Positions 34,801 to 46,485 of a stretch of 64,000 bases of DNA are shown here, one piece after another; within the stretch, counting starts at the first letter, position 1, and each line of letters begins with the position of its first letter. The stretch is from positions 165,729 through 229,728 of the forward strand of contig NW_019775553.1 of assembly GCF_001039355.2 (NCBI RefSeq). The letters run 5' to 3'. This DNA comes from Lingula anatina (taxonomy: Eukaryota; Brachiopoda; Lingulata; Lingulida; Lingulidae). The notes beneath the pieces were generated by a model. The model was not told the DNA's origin, searched no databases, and worked only from the letters and a program-made list of their open reading frames with translations. Both the position numbers and the translations under genes were made by a program.

Positions 34801-36927
34801 TACAGCTTTAAGATCACTGTTCAGGGAGACATATTGATACACATTGGAGACGTCCGGAGACGTTGCTTAGTCTTGTAACTGGGTTTTCTGTATTTGAAGA
34901 AATAAAGCTGGTAGAGAACCAGAACAATTTTTTTTTCATATATTAAACCGCGTGACGTTATCATTACGTACAGCCCCTTTTATAATTCCCAATAAAGTTG
35001 CCGTGTCAATATAAAAATAGATAAATATCCACTTACACTATACTTTTTAAAGGTGATTAAGTTATTAATGGTTTAACCTGCTATGGCCTGGCGGAAAAAC
35101 CGTAGCATAATTGCAAAAGATGTGTATATGACTGGCAAAGTATTAGCCAATGGAAAACTTGTAACTATAGTAACATAGCACAATAAGTGAAGACAACCAA
35201 TGTTTAGCAGACAAACCGTTTGAGAAATAAAAAAACCAGCAATGCAAAGTTGCTTAATAGACTCTATCGTCACCAAATTGACTAAATCATCGTCTAGGCT
35301 ACTATAAATTTTGCTCTAAGGTGTTAAGAGTGAAACAAAAGGTAAGTGGCTTTTTTAGATTATTTTTGAAACAAGGATTTGTAGTTTTCTGCCCTGACAG
35401 CAGGGACAGCTGGAGTCAGCTTTCGACTTTATTCGTTTTGTTCACAAAGTAACTAAAATCAGAAGTTGACAATTATTTTGAGACCGCACTTTAAGTGAGG
35501 ATAAACAATGAAAGATGCAGAGCTGGTGGCTCAAAAAGAACGTAGTCATGTTTTCTTACATGTGAGACGTCTGTGTTTCTTTTTTTTTACAATGTTACTA
35601 TTACTTTCATATTCGTATTTAGATATGCGTATGTTAAGGTAAGGTATTTCCGATTTATATACCTGAAATTTATCACCATATGACCTGACTTGAATTCTTT
35701 CTTTTGCTAGTTTTGAATCAATCTATCATATCTGACTTATCTCAAGCGACTATGCTGATCATAATGTATATCGATAATTGGTAGAACTTTCGTTGTACTA
35801 AGGTACCATTTTTACCAGAGGTACCTGGGTGCATTTTTCGAAAACAATCAAATAACCTTTAGAGGGTGTAGTTAGAAATATGTTGGCCTAGATTGTTGTA
35901 GTTCTTGACAAAAGTGTTTTGAGAAAATATTTCCATCCGATGTTATGCCGTCTTGGTGTAACTTAAAGTTATGAGTGATAAAATCTAAACCAAGTGTTTT
36001 TAAGAAAAGCGGTCGTACCGCCCTACAGCATCCACGAACTGCTCCTATTTGACGCTGAACACTTTCTGATACAAGCCTAGGTAGTAGGGAATACTTAGAA
36101 ACCGACAATAGCACTTTCACATCTGAAACGCTGATATGATGCGTCAGCAAGTTGCCATACTCTTTTTGAAGACGAATGGTGTCCATAAACATTATAAGAT
36201 AGTATTATAACGACTAGCATTATACAAAGTAGTTTTAACAACTAGTTTTATACAAAGTAGTTTTTTGCCTGATTTTGGCTAATAGTGAAAGGGTGTATAA
36301 CCTTAAGATAATTAGGATACTTGACCTCTTTTGATATATATTATAGCACTAATACAACCTATACTATTCAAAAAAAGTTAGGCAGCACCCGACATTTAAA
36401 ATGCAAAAGTTTGAACTATTCCATTTAGCCACTTTTAGACAAACTCATCCTTTATTTCTACTTAAACTGTGCTGCAATAAAATAGATTTTGCACTCGTTA
36501 AAAGTAATAATTATGGTTTTATGCTAGTGAAATTCGCAAAAAAAGTAGGTAAAATTATTTGGACTCAAAACTCCTAGGGGCTATGCTGCATATAAATATC
36601 CACCGTGAGAATCACACTGCAAAAGCTTTGACTAACATTTTCTAGCCGTGTCTCAAGACCGTTATTTCTCACTGGAGAAAAGAGGGAGGGATATAAGCTT
36701 ATAAAACGCAGGTTTTGGTATTCAAAACACTGCTAGAAGACAAGATGTAAGTCTTTCAGTAATCCATAGTCTGATTGAGCGGTTAACGGTTTTGTGTTTG
36801 CTGGGGCGTTTTCATCGTGCAAGAAATGCCAAAAATGCACAGAAAGGACTGGTCTGCCTATTTGCCCGTTATGCTACATTATTGGACCACTTAGCGCTAC
36901 TATTTCAGCAAAATCACTCACACCAGT
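31850..36927. other. Gene-poor region, 5 kb
   Basis: No supported gene. It holds a dispersed repeat copy at 34225-34975 and an AATTG-rich tract at 33797-33830 (AATTGAATTGAATTG), which could be the tail of a decayed retroelement. Confidence 0.45.
34225..34975. repeat. Dispersed repeat, copy 1 (partner at 60695-61560)
   Basis: It shares with 60695-61560, in the same order, TATCACGCAGTGATAT, AGACCTCTTGTC, AAGATTACTAGTTAATGACT, TTACCCTGTCATTCAGGA, GTGTCATCG and finally TTTTTTTCATATATTAAACCG. No coding capacity seen. Confidence 0.65.
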
Positions 36928-38136
36928 CAGGGGCGTAACCAGACCTTTAAAAATTGTACGCACAGATTTTTAAAATTCCCAGCAAAATGTAGACTAACGC
37001 AACAGATGAAGGACAGCGTAATCACAGCATATGTACCACACATCGCAGCCTAATTTCCATTAATAATAAAATCATCATTTAGTCAGAAATATTCTTGCAA
37101 TTAAAAAAGTTTCAATATTCTTATTACCCAGAACGGTATATTTATTTAAAGGAGGCTAGTTTCGCACATGTGGAACCCCCTTCGAAGAATCCTGGACCTT
37201 CGAAGAATCCTGGATCCACCTCTGAGTTTAACTAACATACGGTTTCATTCACCTTAAATGTGGATGCATGGCTCCCAAAAACAACCAATTGTACGACACG
37301 ACAGATCTGTGATACATCTAAGTTTAATTATTTGTCTGTAAAAATTGCCCATGTCACCCTGTTAGTTTGGAGGGGTAAGCTGGGTCAAATCCGTGTCAAA
37401 ATTCTTTGAAGCTTTGCAGGAAAAATTCTTCCTTTTTTTCTCTAGCTCGTTATTAAACCTGGTGTCCAGATTTTATCTAGTGCCCCCAGGGTTGCGGGAG
37501 CTGCTCTTTGAAAATAACACTCGGGCAGATTTTTACCTGAGATTAATATCGCCAGCCAGAATGATTTCGATATTCTCAAGAAAGAGGCTACAGGAGAGTT
37601 GAGGGCCACTGAACCCTCCAATTAAGAGGTAAAGGAAGTTCCAGTTAGATGGACGATTAAGATAGGACTTGTTAAGGTTACAGGCATTGTTTACCTCAGT
37701 TCAATAAAAGNNNNNNNNNNNNNNNNNNNNNNNNNNNNNNNNNNNNNNNNNNNNNNNNNNNNNNNNNNNNNNNNNNNNNNNNNNNNNNNNNNNNNNNNNN
37801 NNNNNNNNNNNNNNNNNNNNNNNNNNNNNNNNNNNNNNNNNNNNNNNNNNNNNNNNNNNNNNNNNNNNNNNNNNNNNNNNNNNNNNNNNNNNNNNNNNNN
37901 NNNNNNNNNNNNNNNNNNNNNNNNNNNNNNNNNNNNNNNNNNNNNGGGGGGGTCAGAACAATCAATGTGCCTATACAATTGATACAGAGGATTTCTACTT
38001 ACAGGTGACTTTAATAAGCAGAGGATTTTCTTTTATATTCCGTGAAAAATACACTAAATTTATATAAAATAATATCATGGTTGGCCAAAAAATTGTACGC
38101 ACAGTGCCTCCGTGCGTATGCCTAGTTACGCCCATG
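36928..38136. mobile_element. DNA-transposon-like element containing an assembly gap
   Basis: The left end CAGGGGCGTAACCAG and the inverted right end CATGGGCGTAACTAG match at 13 of 15 bases. AATTGTACGCACAG occurs near both ends (36952 and 38090). CCAGT flanks both sides (36923-36927, 38137-38141), a possible 5-bp target duplication. The middle is interrupted by the gap at 37711-37945, so a transposase inside cannot be excluded, but the visible parts contain none. Confidence 0.7.
37711..37945. other. Assembly gap (235 N)
   Basis: Run of undetermined bases; nothing can be said about its content. Confidence 0.99.
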
Positions 38137-41100
38137 CCAGTAGATCTCAATAATCTAGTTCAATGGCTCATCCAAGAAGGAAATTGCATTCCACGTTTCA
38201 GACTTCGGTTACTCGATGGAGAGGGGATTTAAGGCATATGAAGCTTTCAGTGGCTGATATGCATTATACTAAAAAGTGTTAGAGTTGAGAAATTTATTTA
38301 ATAATTTAATACCACCCCTTCCTTTTATGCTCATTTGCATAATGATGCCTGATAGGAAAGTCCAACCATAATGCGAGATTCAATAAAGCGATGGTGGCAG
38401 GTATTATTTTTACGTTTTTATTTATTGAAGAGCAAAAGTTCTTTTTTTAATGTCTGCCTTTCTAAGTGTTCCCTCAATTCTTTTGAGCAGTCTATTTGAT
38501 GACATTGCATGACTGTATACAACTTAAGTGCAGTGGTTGTAGGGGCGCCACCAGTGCTACTTAAACTGCACTGCATAATGAGGAACGATCAGTGGTATTG
38601 TTAAGTGATATCCAAGATATTCTGAGTTACGTAGCCTACTCTGTTAAACACTCCTTAATCAGCATGCTGTGTCGTCTTTGCAGAGCAGCGGGGAACCAAT
38701 GAAGAGATACACATCGGTAAATTCTGAAACACAGCACCTCTCGGCACTGTGTTAAAACGGTAAGTTCTTTTTGACGTAAAAAAAAATCGAAATTTTTTGA
38801 CATTAAAATAAATTGGATTAATCAATCCTAATTTTAAATCGTGCTCATATCTAATCGTTCTATTTTGCTGCGTGTGTGTGTGTGTGTGTGTGTGTGTTGT
38901 TGGTCTAACTGCTTGCTTGTTTGTGTATGTGTGTTGTTTGCTATGTCAATACCATTTATATCATGTACAACATAAGCCTATCGTTCGAAGAGATGGAAGT
39001 GGTACTCAGGGATATTCGTCCGCAAAAAATTGAAGATACTGAACATAAACTTGAAAAAAATGTCGTAGAAATTCATACGACAGACATCAAGAACTATTTT
39101 TTGTTGTTGTTTTAGTGATTTGAATACATGGTAATTTTAATTTGACTTCTTCAATGACTATTAACATACTTTCAGTGAATAATACAGAAAGGCGCGATTA
39201 ATTAAGAGTCCTTGACGTGTGTAACAAAATGTTGAGTTCAATTAAACGCACGCGCGCGTTCGAACACACATACAAAAAGTATTATTTGTTTCGAACAACA
39301 TATTGCATGTCTATATACAAAACGAACAGCGCATCAGTTATCAAATAAGTATTCCATCCGCTTTTTCGCAAATGAAGGCATATTAGATGATGTAACAATG
39401 CTGTTTAATGCCATTGTCCTATCTTTCTATTGCTTCCCTTATGACGGATATTCGATATGTAATGTACAACCTTTCAGCGATCATTTGCATGAACAAAGAC
39501 TGAAAAGCCGTATCAAAGGACAATGTTCAAACATAAACCATTTAAGGAGGAATGGATACTATCATCAAGCAGTTAAACCACAATTGTTGGTTGGAATGAA
39601 AGCAGATATGTTTCACATATGGATGCCAATCTTTACTTGATCCTCTGTTCGTGTTGTTATTAAATATATCTTTACATAAGCATGGAAGTTTTTAAACTGC
39701 AAGGAAATTTTCCTGTGAAAAAAAAATTCGATAGGCAAGTATGTCAGTGGTTCGTTTCTCCGTTGCTTTCAAATTTTAATATCTGATAAGTGCTTGACAA
39801 CGCATAAAAACAATGGGTGTCCCCGAATCAACACTGGGAAGATTTTTACCGGAAGTGACCGAAGAAAAGGCCTTATTCAACCAACTCCCCTTCATCCTGC
39901 AAGGAATGGCTTGCCTTGAAACCTTAAAACCTATTAGGGTTATATGATAGTCGACCTAAACGGTATTCACATCACATCATTCTTACTAATTTCTTACGTG
40001 TTCAAAAGCAGCTAGCATTAAAAAGTTTCATATTGGGCTATTGTTCTTGAAGCACCGTATGGCATTTATAGGAACCTTTGTAGTCATTACCAACGGCACC
40101 CACCACATTTTTGCACAATTGACATCAAACCAACAATTGCTGTTGAAACTCAGTGTCTTACCTGAAATGGAAGTAACATCAAAAGAAAGTCACGCGATAA
40201 ACTTCGCAACACTTAAGAAAAAAAAACCATTCAAGGCTTGTTAAAGCAATTTTAATAGTTGCTTATAGATACATACATGTATATCTTGGTTTGGAAATAA
40301 TTCGTAATTCAAACCTTGATTTTTTGTGCTTATGTGCTCATAGTAAGAACTTGACATGTTCAGTCATGCCTTTTTGTTAGACTATTTCATATTTGTCTAT
40401 TCATGTTGTATGATTGTTCATTCAATTGGATCTACATATTGTATTCTCAAATTAGAACATCAACAGCAATTTCAATAGGCAGTGCACTTATTTCGCCCAT
40501 TTAAGTATCGAGAGGGAGCACAAAATTGTCCAAAGGAAAAAAGTCGCCTATAAAGAATATGAGTGAATGTGAATGTGAGGTTCCTAAACTTTTGGAAACA
40601 CACAACTACAGTGATCCCTGGACGTGAATAACGATGGTTTAATGTTGTTGTTTGTCTAAGAATAAAAAAAGAGAATAAGGAATAATCATGGTAATAATAG
40701 TGATAATGGATTTAAAACCCCGGTAATTCGAAAGGCCTTTAAGTGTTATTTTCCTATTTGCAAACACAGGTTTTGTTGCCTTGATATTTGAAGAGCAGGA
40801 AAACACGCTCATGCTCTAGAAATAGACGTAATAGATAAAGGCTGTCAAGAATCTGAATGGATATAATTGATTTAGTTAATTCAGTTGATAGATGCACAAG
40901 TAGGCTCTATAGGTAGTTACGTATTCCTATTGTGTCTGGTTTCTTATAGTTTTCAGGGTTTCTTCTCTATGTATCTGCTTCTACACATATGTAACTGAGT
41001 ATATAAATGACAAATGAAATTTGTTAAAACACAATTCTGTATGCATAATTGCTGTTTATAGTATATGTGTACAAGCACAATTTCGACAGTGTCGAAAATT

Positions 41101-41403
41101 TTTTTATTCTATTTGGGAGTTCCTATTTCGTGCAAAAGTAACTTCCGATTTTTTTAGCACAATAGAGATCTTTCATTTTCCGGAATACAAATTCTTTCTT
41201 AAAGATTCCCTTCGCACATAAAGATGTATTTGTATGCCCACATGTAAGTCTCTTTATACTGACGGAATTTTTTTGAGATTTGTAAACCTGTATTTCATTT
41301 CAAATACTTATGGAACATTTACATCTGTCGTACTGCTCCCTCTGCATACTTTATCTGTCTTGTTTTAAGTTACATGAGAAATGTGATATGCATTTTAGAA
41401 TCC
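38137..41403. other. Region upstream of the opsin gene
   Basis: No coding exon supported. A (GT)n tract lies at 38871-38897. Promoter and 5' UTR of the opsin must lie near its end. A TTTTAG acceptor-like site sits just before the opsin start, so a non-coding first exon may exist upstream. Confidence 0.45.
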
Positions 41404-44172
41404 ATGGAAAACATGCGGGGGAATGGTACATTTCAACTGAATGGCTCGGCACTGTTGCCTTATGAACATCCGTTCTGGTCTACTTATCCTCCGCCACCTC
41501 GTGAAGTCAATGTCATAGTGGGGACATTTGTGTTAGCAGTATCTCTCATCACCATAGCTGGCAATTCGTTCGTTATTGGTTTCTTCTGTAGGTGAGTACT
41601 ACACATTTTAATGGTAAAACTGACACTTATTTTTGTTTACATAGCAGTCCCTCACCAAGTCGGTGGACCCAAGTCTATTGGTTCTAGATTTCTGTTTTTA
41701 CCGCCACCTATCAATTCACCTTTTTCTTTCTGCATTATAACTCAAGAATTTAAATATCAGATCTCGAAAACGAAGGCAACAGAAGGGAATTTTTCAGCGG
41801 TTTTGGATGTGACAGCCAGACCTCGGTGATTAGGGGAACAAGTGTTAGAATTTCCAGGAAAATTAACTTTCTACTATTCTACTACTTAGGGTCTCACACT
41901 CACTGTGCCTTAAACGGAGTGCACAGTGTTGTCCATTTTGTATTTGGAGTTGAAACACAGTTGGTACAGGGGGGTTACACTGTATGTAACATCGGAAACC
42001 CCGGTTTGTGAGTCAGTAGTTAAGATCCCAGCAGTTCCAAAACCACTAACGATAGCTTGTAAAAATGTAATCGACAATGAAAAAGTAAGTCCAAATTATC
42101 CAGTATCGCGTCTGTTCTTTTATTTATCTTCCGTATAATGTAAAAATTCTATCAAACTGCTCGAACAGATCACCTAGTATCCCCAGATAGGCCTACCTGT
42201 TAAGAGATTTTACTCCACACACATTTGTAAGGTCAAGTTCGCGTTTTAGCGTAATTTGTTCAAAAAGAAAGGGATCAGACAAACTTCCCGAAATATTTCA
42301 ATACTAAAAAGACACGCCAGGAATTTAATCGATAAGATGCCAAGATGCCGCATGTAAATGTACTGAATATGATTTTGCGGGTTATCAAGGAAATGCACCT
42401 AACACACTTATTTCAAAGTGTAATGCCTATCCATTTTCTTGTTTTAAGTGGGAATATATCGAATAATGATGAACCTTTCAGAAGACCCGTCACTGTATTG
42501 TTAAAAAGCCTGGGTGATGTTGTTATCTGAAACAATGATGCCTTGATTTCAAGCATTATGATTGCATTTGGGAATTGATTTTTTATCTTCATAGTTCCAC
42601 TTAATCGTTATTTATTTAAATGTGTATGCTGTGAGAGTTAGAGTAGCACTTTTGAAATGATATACTAACTTTTGGTATAACTGTTATTTGAACAATTTAT
42701 GCAGCAATCGCCTTGATCGGCTATAAGATTTGAAAAAAATCCTGGCTATTCCGATGGTAGTTATAGAAAGAGAACATGTGCATTTTTTAATTTTATACGG
42801 CGAAATGCTGTTATCTTACAACTTGCTTTAGTAACAACAAAAAATCCTATATCTAAAATGTTCTCTTTTTTTTTTTTTTGCTATTTTAGGTGTAAATCCC
42901 TTAGGACTCCAGCTAACTTTCTTCTTATGAATCTGTCTTTAAGTAACGTTTTGATGTCTGTGTCTGTTCCAATGGTTACAGTAGCTTCTTATCTTGGCGA
43001 ATGGCCATTTGGAGAAATAGGTGAGTTTTTTCTATCTCGAATGCAACTTTCCCTCCCAGGATATATTTTGTCAAAGACAGAGGGTACAGCATGAGAATGT
43101 AAAATGAGATTCCAATGTCTCAAATAATAGTTTTGTAAGTGTATTTTGGATTCATTACGTAATTCTTCTGTTACAAACTTGCATTTAGCTAATTTTTTAC
43201 GAAAAGTACATTTCTACTGTCATTTTTATAATTTTTTGGCTTGGTTATCCAAATAATACACTGTACAGCGACACTAAAACCTCGCAAAGTTTATATATCA
43301 CATTGCTTTGCTTAACCTAAGGACGCCATATAGGTACACATCATCAATACTATTGTCCTCAGTTACTTAAATCACTGGTCTTTTCAGGTTGTAACCTACA
43401 CGCTGTGATGATGGGAGGGTTCGGACTGATGACTATTAATACAATGGCAGCAATCGCGGTGGAGAAACACCACAGTATAGTGAAGTCCCAGACTGTCGTC
43501 AGTCGCGTGTCATGGCGTTTGGCACTTAAGTATCTCGCAATAGTTTGGGTAAACTCAATCATCTGGGTCCTACCACCTTTATTCGGCTGGGGTCGATATA
43601 TTTTAGAAGGACTGGGAACAGCTTGTTGCTTTGACTACATAACGGAGACAATTACAAACAGAGCCTTTGTTGTTACGTTATTTGCAGCGGGATTTATCTG
43701 TCCTCTCTCTGTTATCGTGGTTTGTTATATCTGGATCTTTGCTCACGTTCACAACAATTCTCATGCCATGAAAACGTATAGGATGTCTTCTCAACGGAAG
43801 AAACGAATTTCAAGATCTGAGCTGAAAATAGTGAAAATGATTTTAGTGGTGTTGATGATATATATCGGAGCTTGGACGCCTTACGCGGTTGTTTCTCTTA
43901 TGGGAATATTTGGAAAGGCTAATCAGCTGGATCGCGTAACCTCCACTATTCCTGCCATGGTGGCCAAGGCATCTGCAATTTACAACCCCTTGGTTTATAT
44001 TCACTACCACCGGAGATTTCGTGGAGAGCTGAGGAGAAGAGGAATATTCCCTTGTAGTTCAGCGTCACATAGTTCGGCGCAAAATTCGTCCTATGGCTCT
44101 AAAAGTGACTCAAAAAGCTGGATTAGACAGTCTGCTTTGGCAAAACAAACTTCCGCTCATCACTATGTTTAG
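41404..44172 (+). CDS. r-type (melanopsin-like) opsin with altered DRY motif, 3 exons
   Basis: A seven-TM light receptor, expected to bind retinal and signal through a Gq-type protein as in rhabdomeric opsins. Exons 41404-41591, 42890-43020 and 43388-44172 join in frame to 367 codons; an in-frame ATG at 41374 would add ten residues. The N-terminus has NGT and NGS glycosylation sites. Exon 2 opens with CKSLRTPANFLLMNLSLSN, typical of melanopsin/r-opsins, and the intron positions, as I recall them, agree with melanopsin. Also present: the disulphide cysteines (C108 and CC at 186-187), PPLFGWGRYILEG, WTPYAVVSL (TM6), the retinal lysine in AKASAIYNPLVY (K300) and NPLVY. Odd points: the DRY triplet is EKH (132-134), and after TM7 the usual HPK of r-opsins is HRR. 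The single last exon carries TM3 to the C-terminus. I read it as a non-canonical r-opsin. Confidence 0.92.
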
Positions 44173-44258
44173 TATGCAGATAAATCATTCATCGCCTGTT
44201 AATTCAGATTGTTTGTTTTATAAGTCACATCTATTTGATATGGTAAACATTGTGTTTA

Positions 44259-44264
44259 AATAAA
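44259..44264 (+). terminator. Poly(A) signal AATAAA for the opsin
   Basis: AATAAA lies 86 bases after the opsin stop codon. Confidence 0.6.
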
Positions 44265-44460
44265 CAATTTCTTCAATGACCTGGAAGTGAGTTATGTTCG
44301 AATACTTTTCAAAAGTTTTGTTAAGTGAAGCTATTCAAATCTTAACGTGGCAGATGTAAATACAGTGCGCAAGGCGTGAGCCTTCATGATAAAAAAATAC
44401 AACATGAATAGTATATACAGAAATTGCAGCGGGTAGGACATAAACTTTAAAGAGAGATTA

Positions 44461-45745
44461 GGGGAGACCGGGGCTAATTGGCCCAGTTAGACACTTTTGG
44501 CCTTGTAGAGCCAACTAGGAGTGGGTTAGAGTAACAAAACCGGTTTCAAAGTAAGCCCCATGAACTAAGCTACGTATGCAACGTCATTATTTTTCAAATA
44601 TAATGCCAGGTGGCTCACAATTTGACAAAAAAAACGCAGTTGACGTCAGGGGGGTCAACTTGCCCCGCCATGGGGCAAGTTGGCCCCAGGGTCGGGGCAA
44701 GTTGGCCCCCCTATACGAAAATGAAGTATATATCCCATTTAAACGCCTTGAAATACATTTTTATGAATTTCTAATTTATTCAATTGATTTTTGAGAGTCT
44801 TTGATGAATAAACAGTTCAAATGAGGCAGATTTATTGAGGTTTCCGTATGTCACGTTGTTGGGGGGTATGTGTTGCAAGAACCAAAATATCTATCAATAA
44901 AATGTGTTTTGTTTTAATTAAGAATAAATAAATAACGGTATAAAGAAGGTTTTTAATGAATGAAAACAAATAATAAATGTTCTTTTTAAAAGAAAGTAAC
45001 AAATTCAGTTTTAAACCATTGAGTTTGTTTCAACAATGGTCTCTAGCTAGGGAGGGGTAGAAAATCCCCTTGGGGCCACATATAACATTATAAATACAAA
45101 GGGAATCCCCTTACAATGAATTAAGGCAAAATAAATGTTTTTCTACGGAAAGTCCAATGGATTTGCTTTTTAATACTTACAATCAACAGAATATTTCTAA
45201 TATAAATTTTCAAAAAGACACCAGAGAGAAAATTCTAAAAAATCAATCAGACGGTAATAGACACCGGCAAGCTTTGTCAATTTCACCAACTTGTTTATTT
45301 CAAACAGCGTTGCGCGCAAAGGTTTGTGGGTAATATGAGGGTCCAACTTGCCCCGAGTCAAGGGGGCCAACTAGCCCCGGGTGCACATTATTTATTTTAA
45401 AGGATGGTAGCCATTTATGGTGCTAGAATGAGCAACGATGATACATCTCTGTGAAACTTAAAACGATTAGCTTCAGTTTGATGCCCTATACATATCTTAT
45501 ATTCGATCAAAAGCCTATGACAATAGATTTTGAAATCTCTTAAACAAAATTACTTTTAGGTGCAAAAATCGTTTATTTCGACTCACCGCTTTAGTAAAAC
45601 TTTTTAACGTCTTATACTTCCTTAGCATTGTAGGCTACGGTCACTTTGCAAGAGTATGTGGCCAATTTTTTTACCTCGTAGTTACTTTTTCATAAATTGA
45701 CGGGGGGCCAACTTACCCCGGGGTCCAACTAGCCCCGGTCTCCCC
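44461..45745. mobile_element. Non-autonomous transposon with GGGGAGACCGGGGC ends and TA target duplication
   Basis: The left end GGGGAGACCGGGGCTAATTG and the inverted right end GGGGAGACCGGGGCTAGTTG match at 19 of 20 bases. TA flanks both sides, as in Tc1/mariner-type insertions. Inside, GGGGCAAGTTGGCCCC and GGGGCCAACT-type words recur several times near both ends, as subterminal repeats. No transposase frame. Length 1,285 bp; it lies about 290 bases beyond the opsin stop. Confidence 0.85.
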
Positions 45746-46446
45746 TATGCTTCAAGCGCATACGTTATGCAAAAAGTGATAAATTTATCAACAAATGAAA
45801 ACATTGCAAAGGTAAAGTTGATTAGAAGAGACGGGTTTAAAAGTGTAAGGGAATTCCTCGAAAACGAAATAAAGCCTTAGCCCTATATTGTTTTTCAGTC
45901 TTTGCCGTCAAGAAGGCCTACTTTTAACCTTTTATATATTTCTGCTGCTCTTATCAATACTTTTTTCAAGAGACATCGTACCAAACCAAATAACTGCGTA
46001 AAAAGTAAAAACACTATCTTTACATCTTGGTGAATTAGTACCAGTCATAACTTTGTTTTCTTTTAGCTATTCTGTTTTCTATGTTTTTGTCATGGTTTCT
46101 TTTAAAGCGCCTCTCACTTGTAACCTGATCTGATGCAGAAAGGTTAATGTGTATAAGTCATGACATTTGTCTGAAGCACTGGGTAATCATCGAGGATATG
46201 TCCTCACGGTTACACGTGTCGAAGAGTAGACCACTTTGTTAACGCCTTGCTTTAGTTTTTGCTGCAGAAGAGCCTACGTGTAGCTTGTCATCCTGTAATG
46301 GCATTTATCACTGGCACACATTGTTCATCTGTCGCTTGTGATGAATCGTCAACCAAGATGTGTTAAATCCTTGCCTTGGACCTACTTGTTAACTTAAACC
46401 AACGACTGGGCTTTGTACGTCATTCCTTATTTTATGTTTTTATTTT

Positions 46447-46485
<39 letters not shown>

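Noticed and set aside
35872-36192. Minus-strand frame of 106 residues.
   Set aside because: Nothing in the sequence supports translation or relation to a family.
37691-37978. Frames running through the N gap.
   Set aside because: They consist of undetermined bases.
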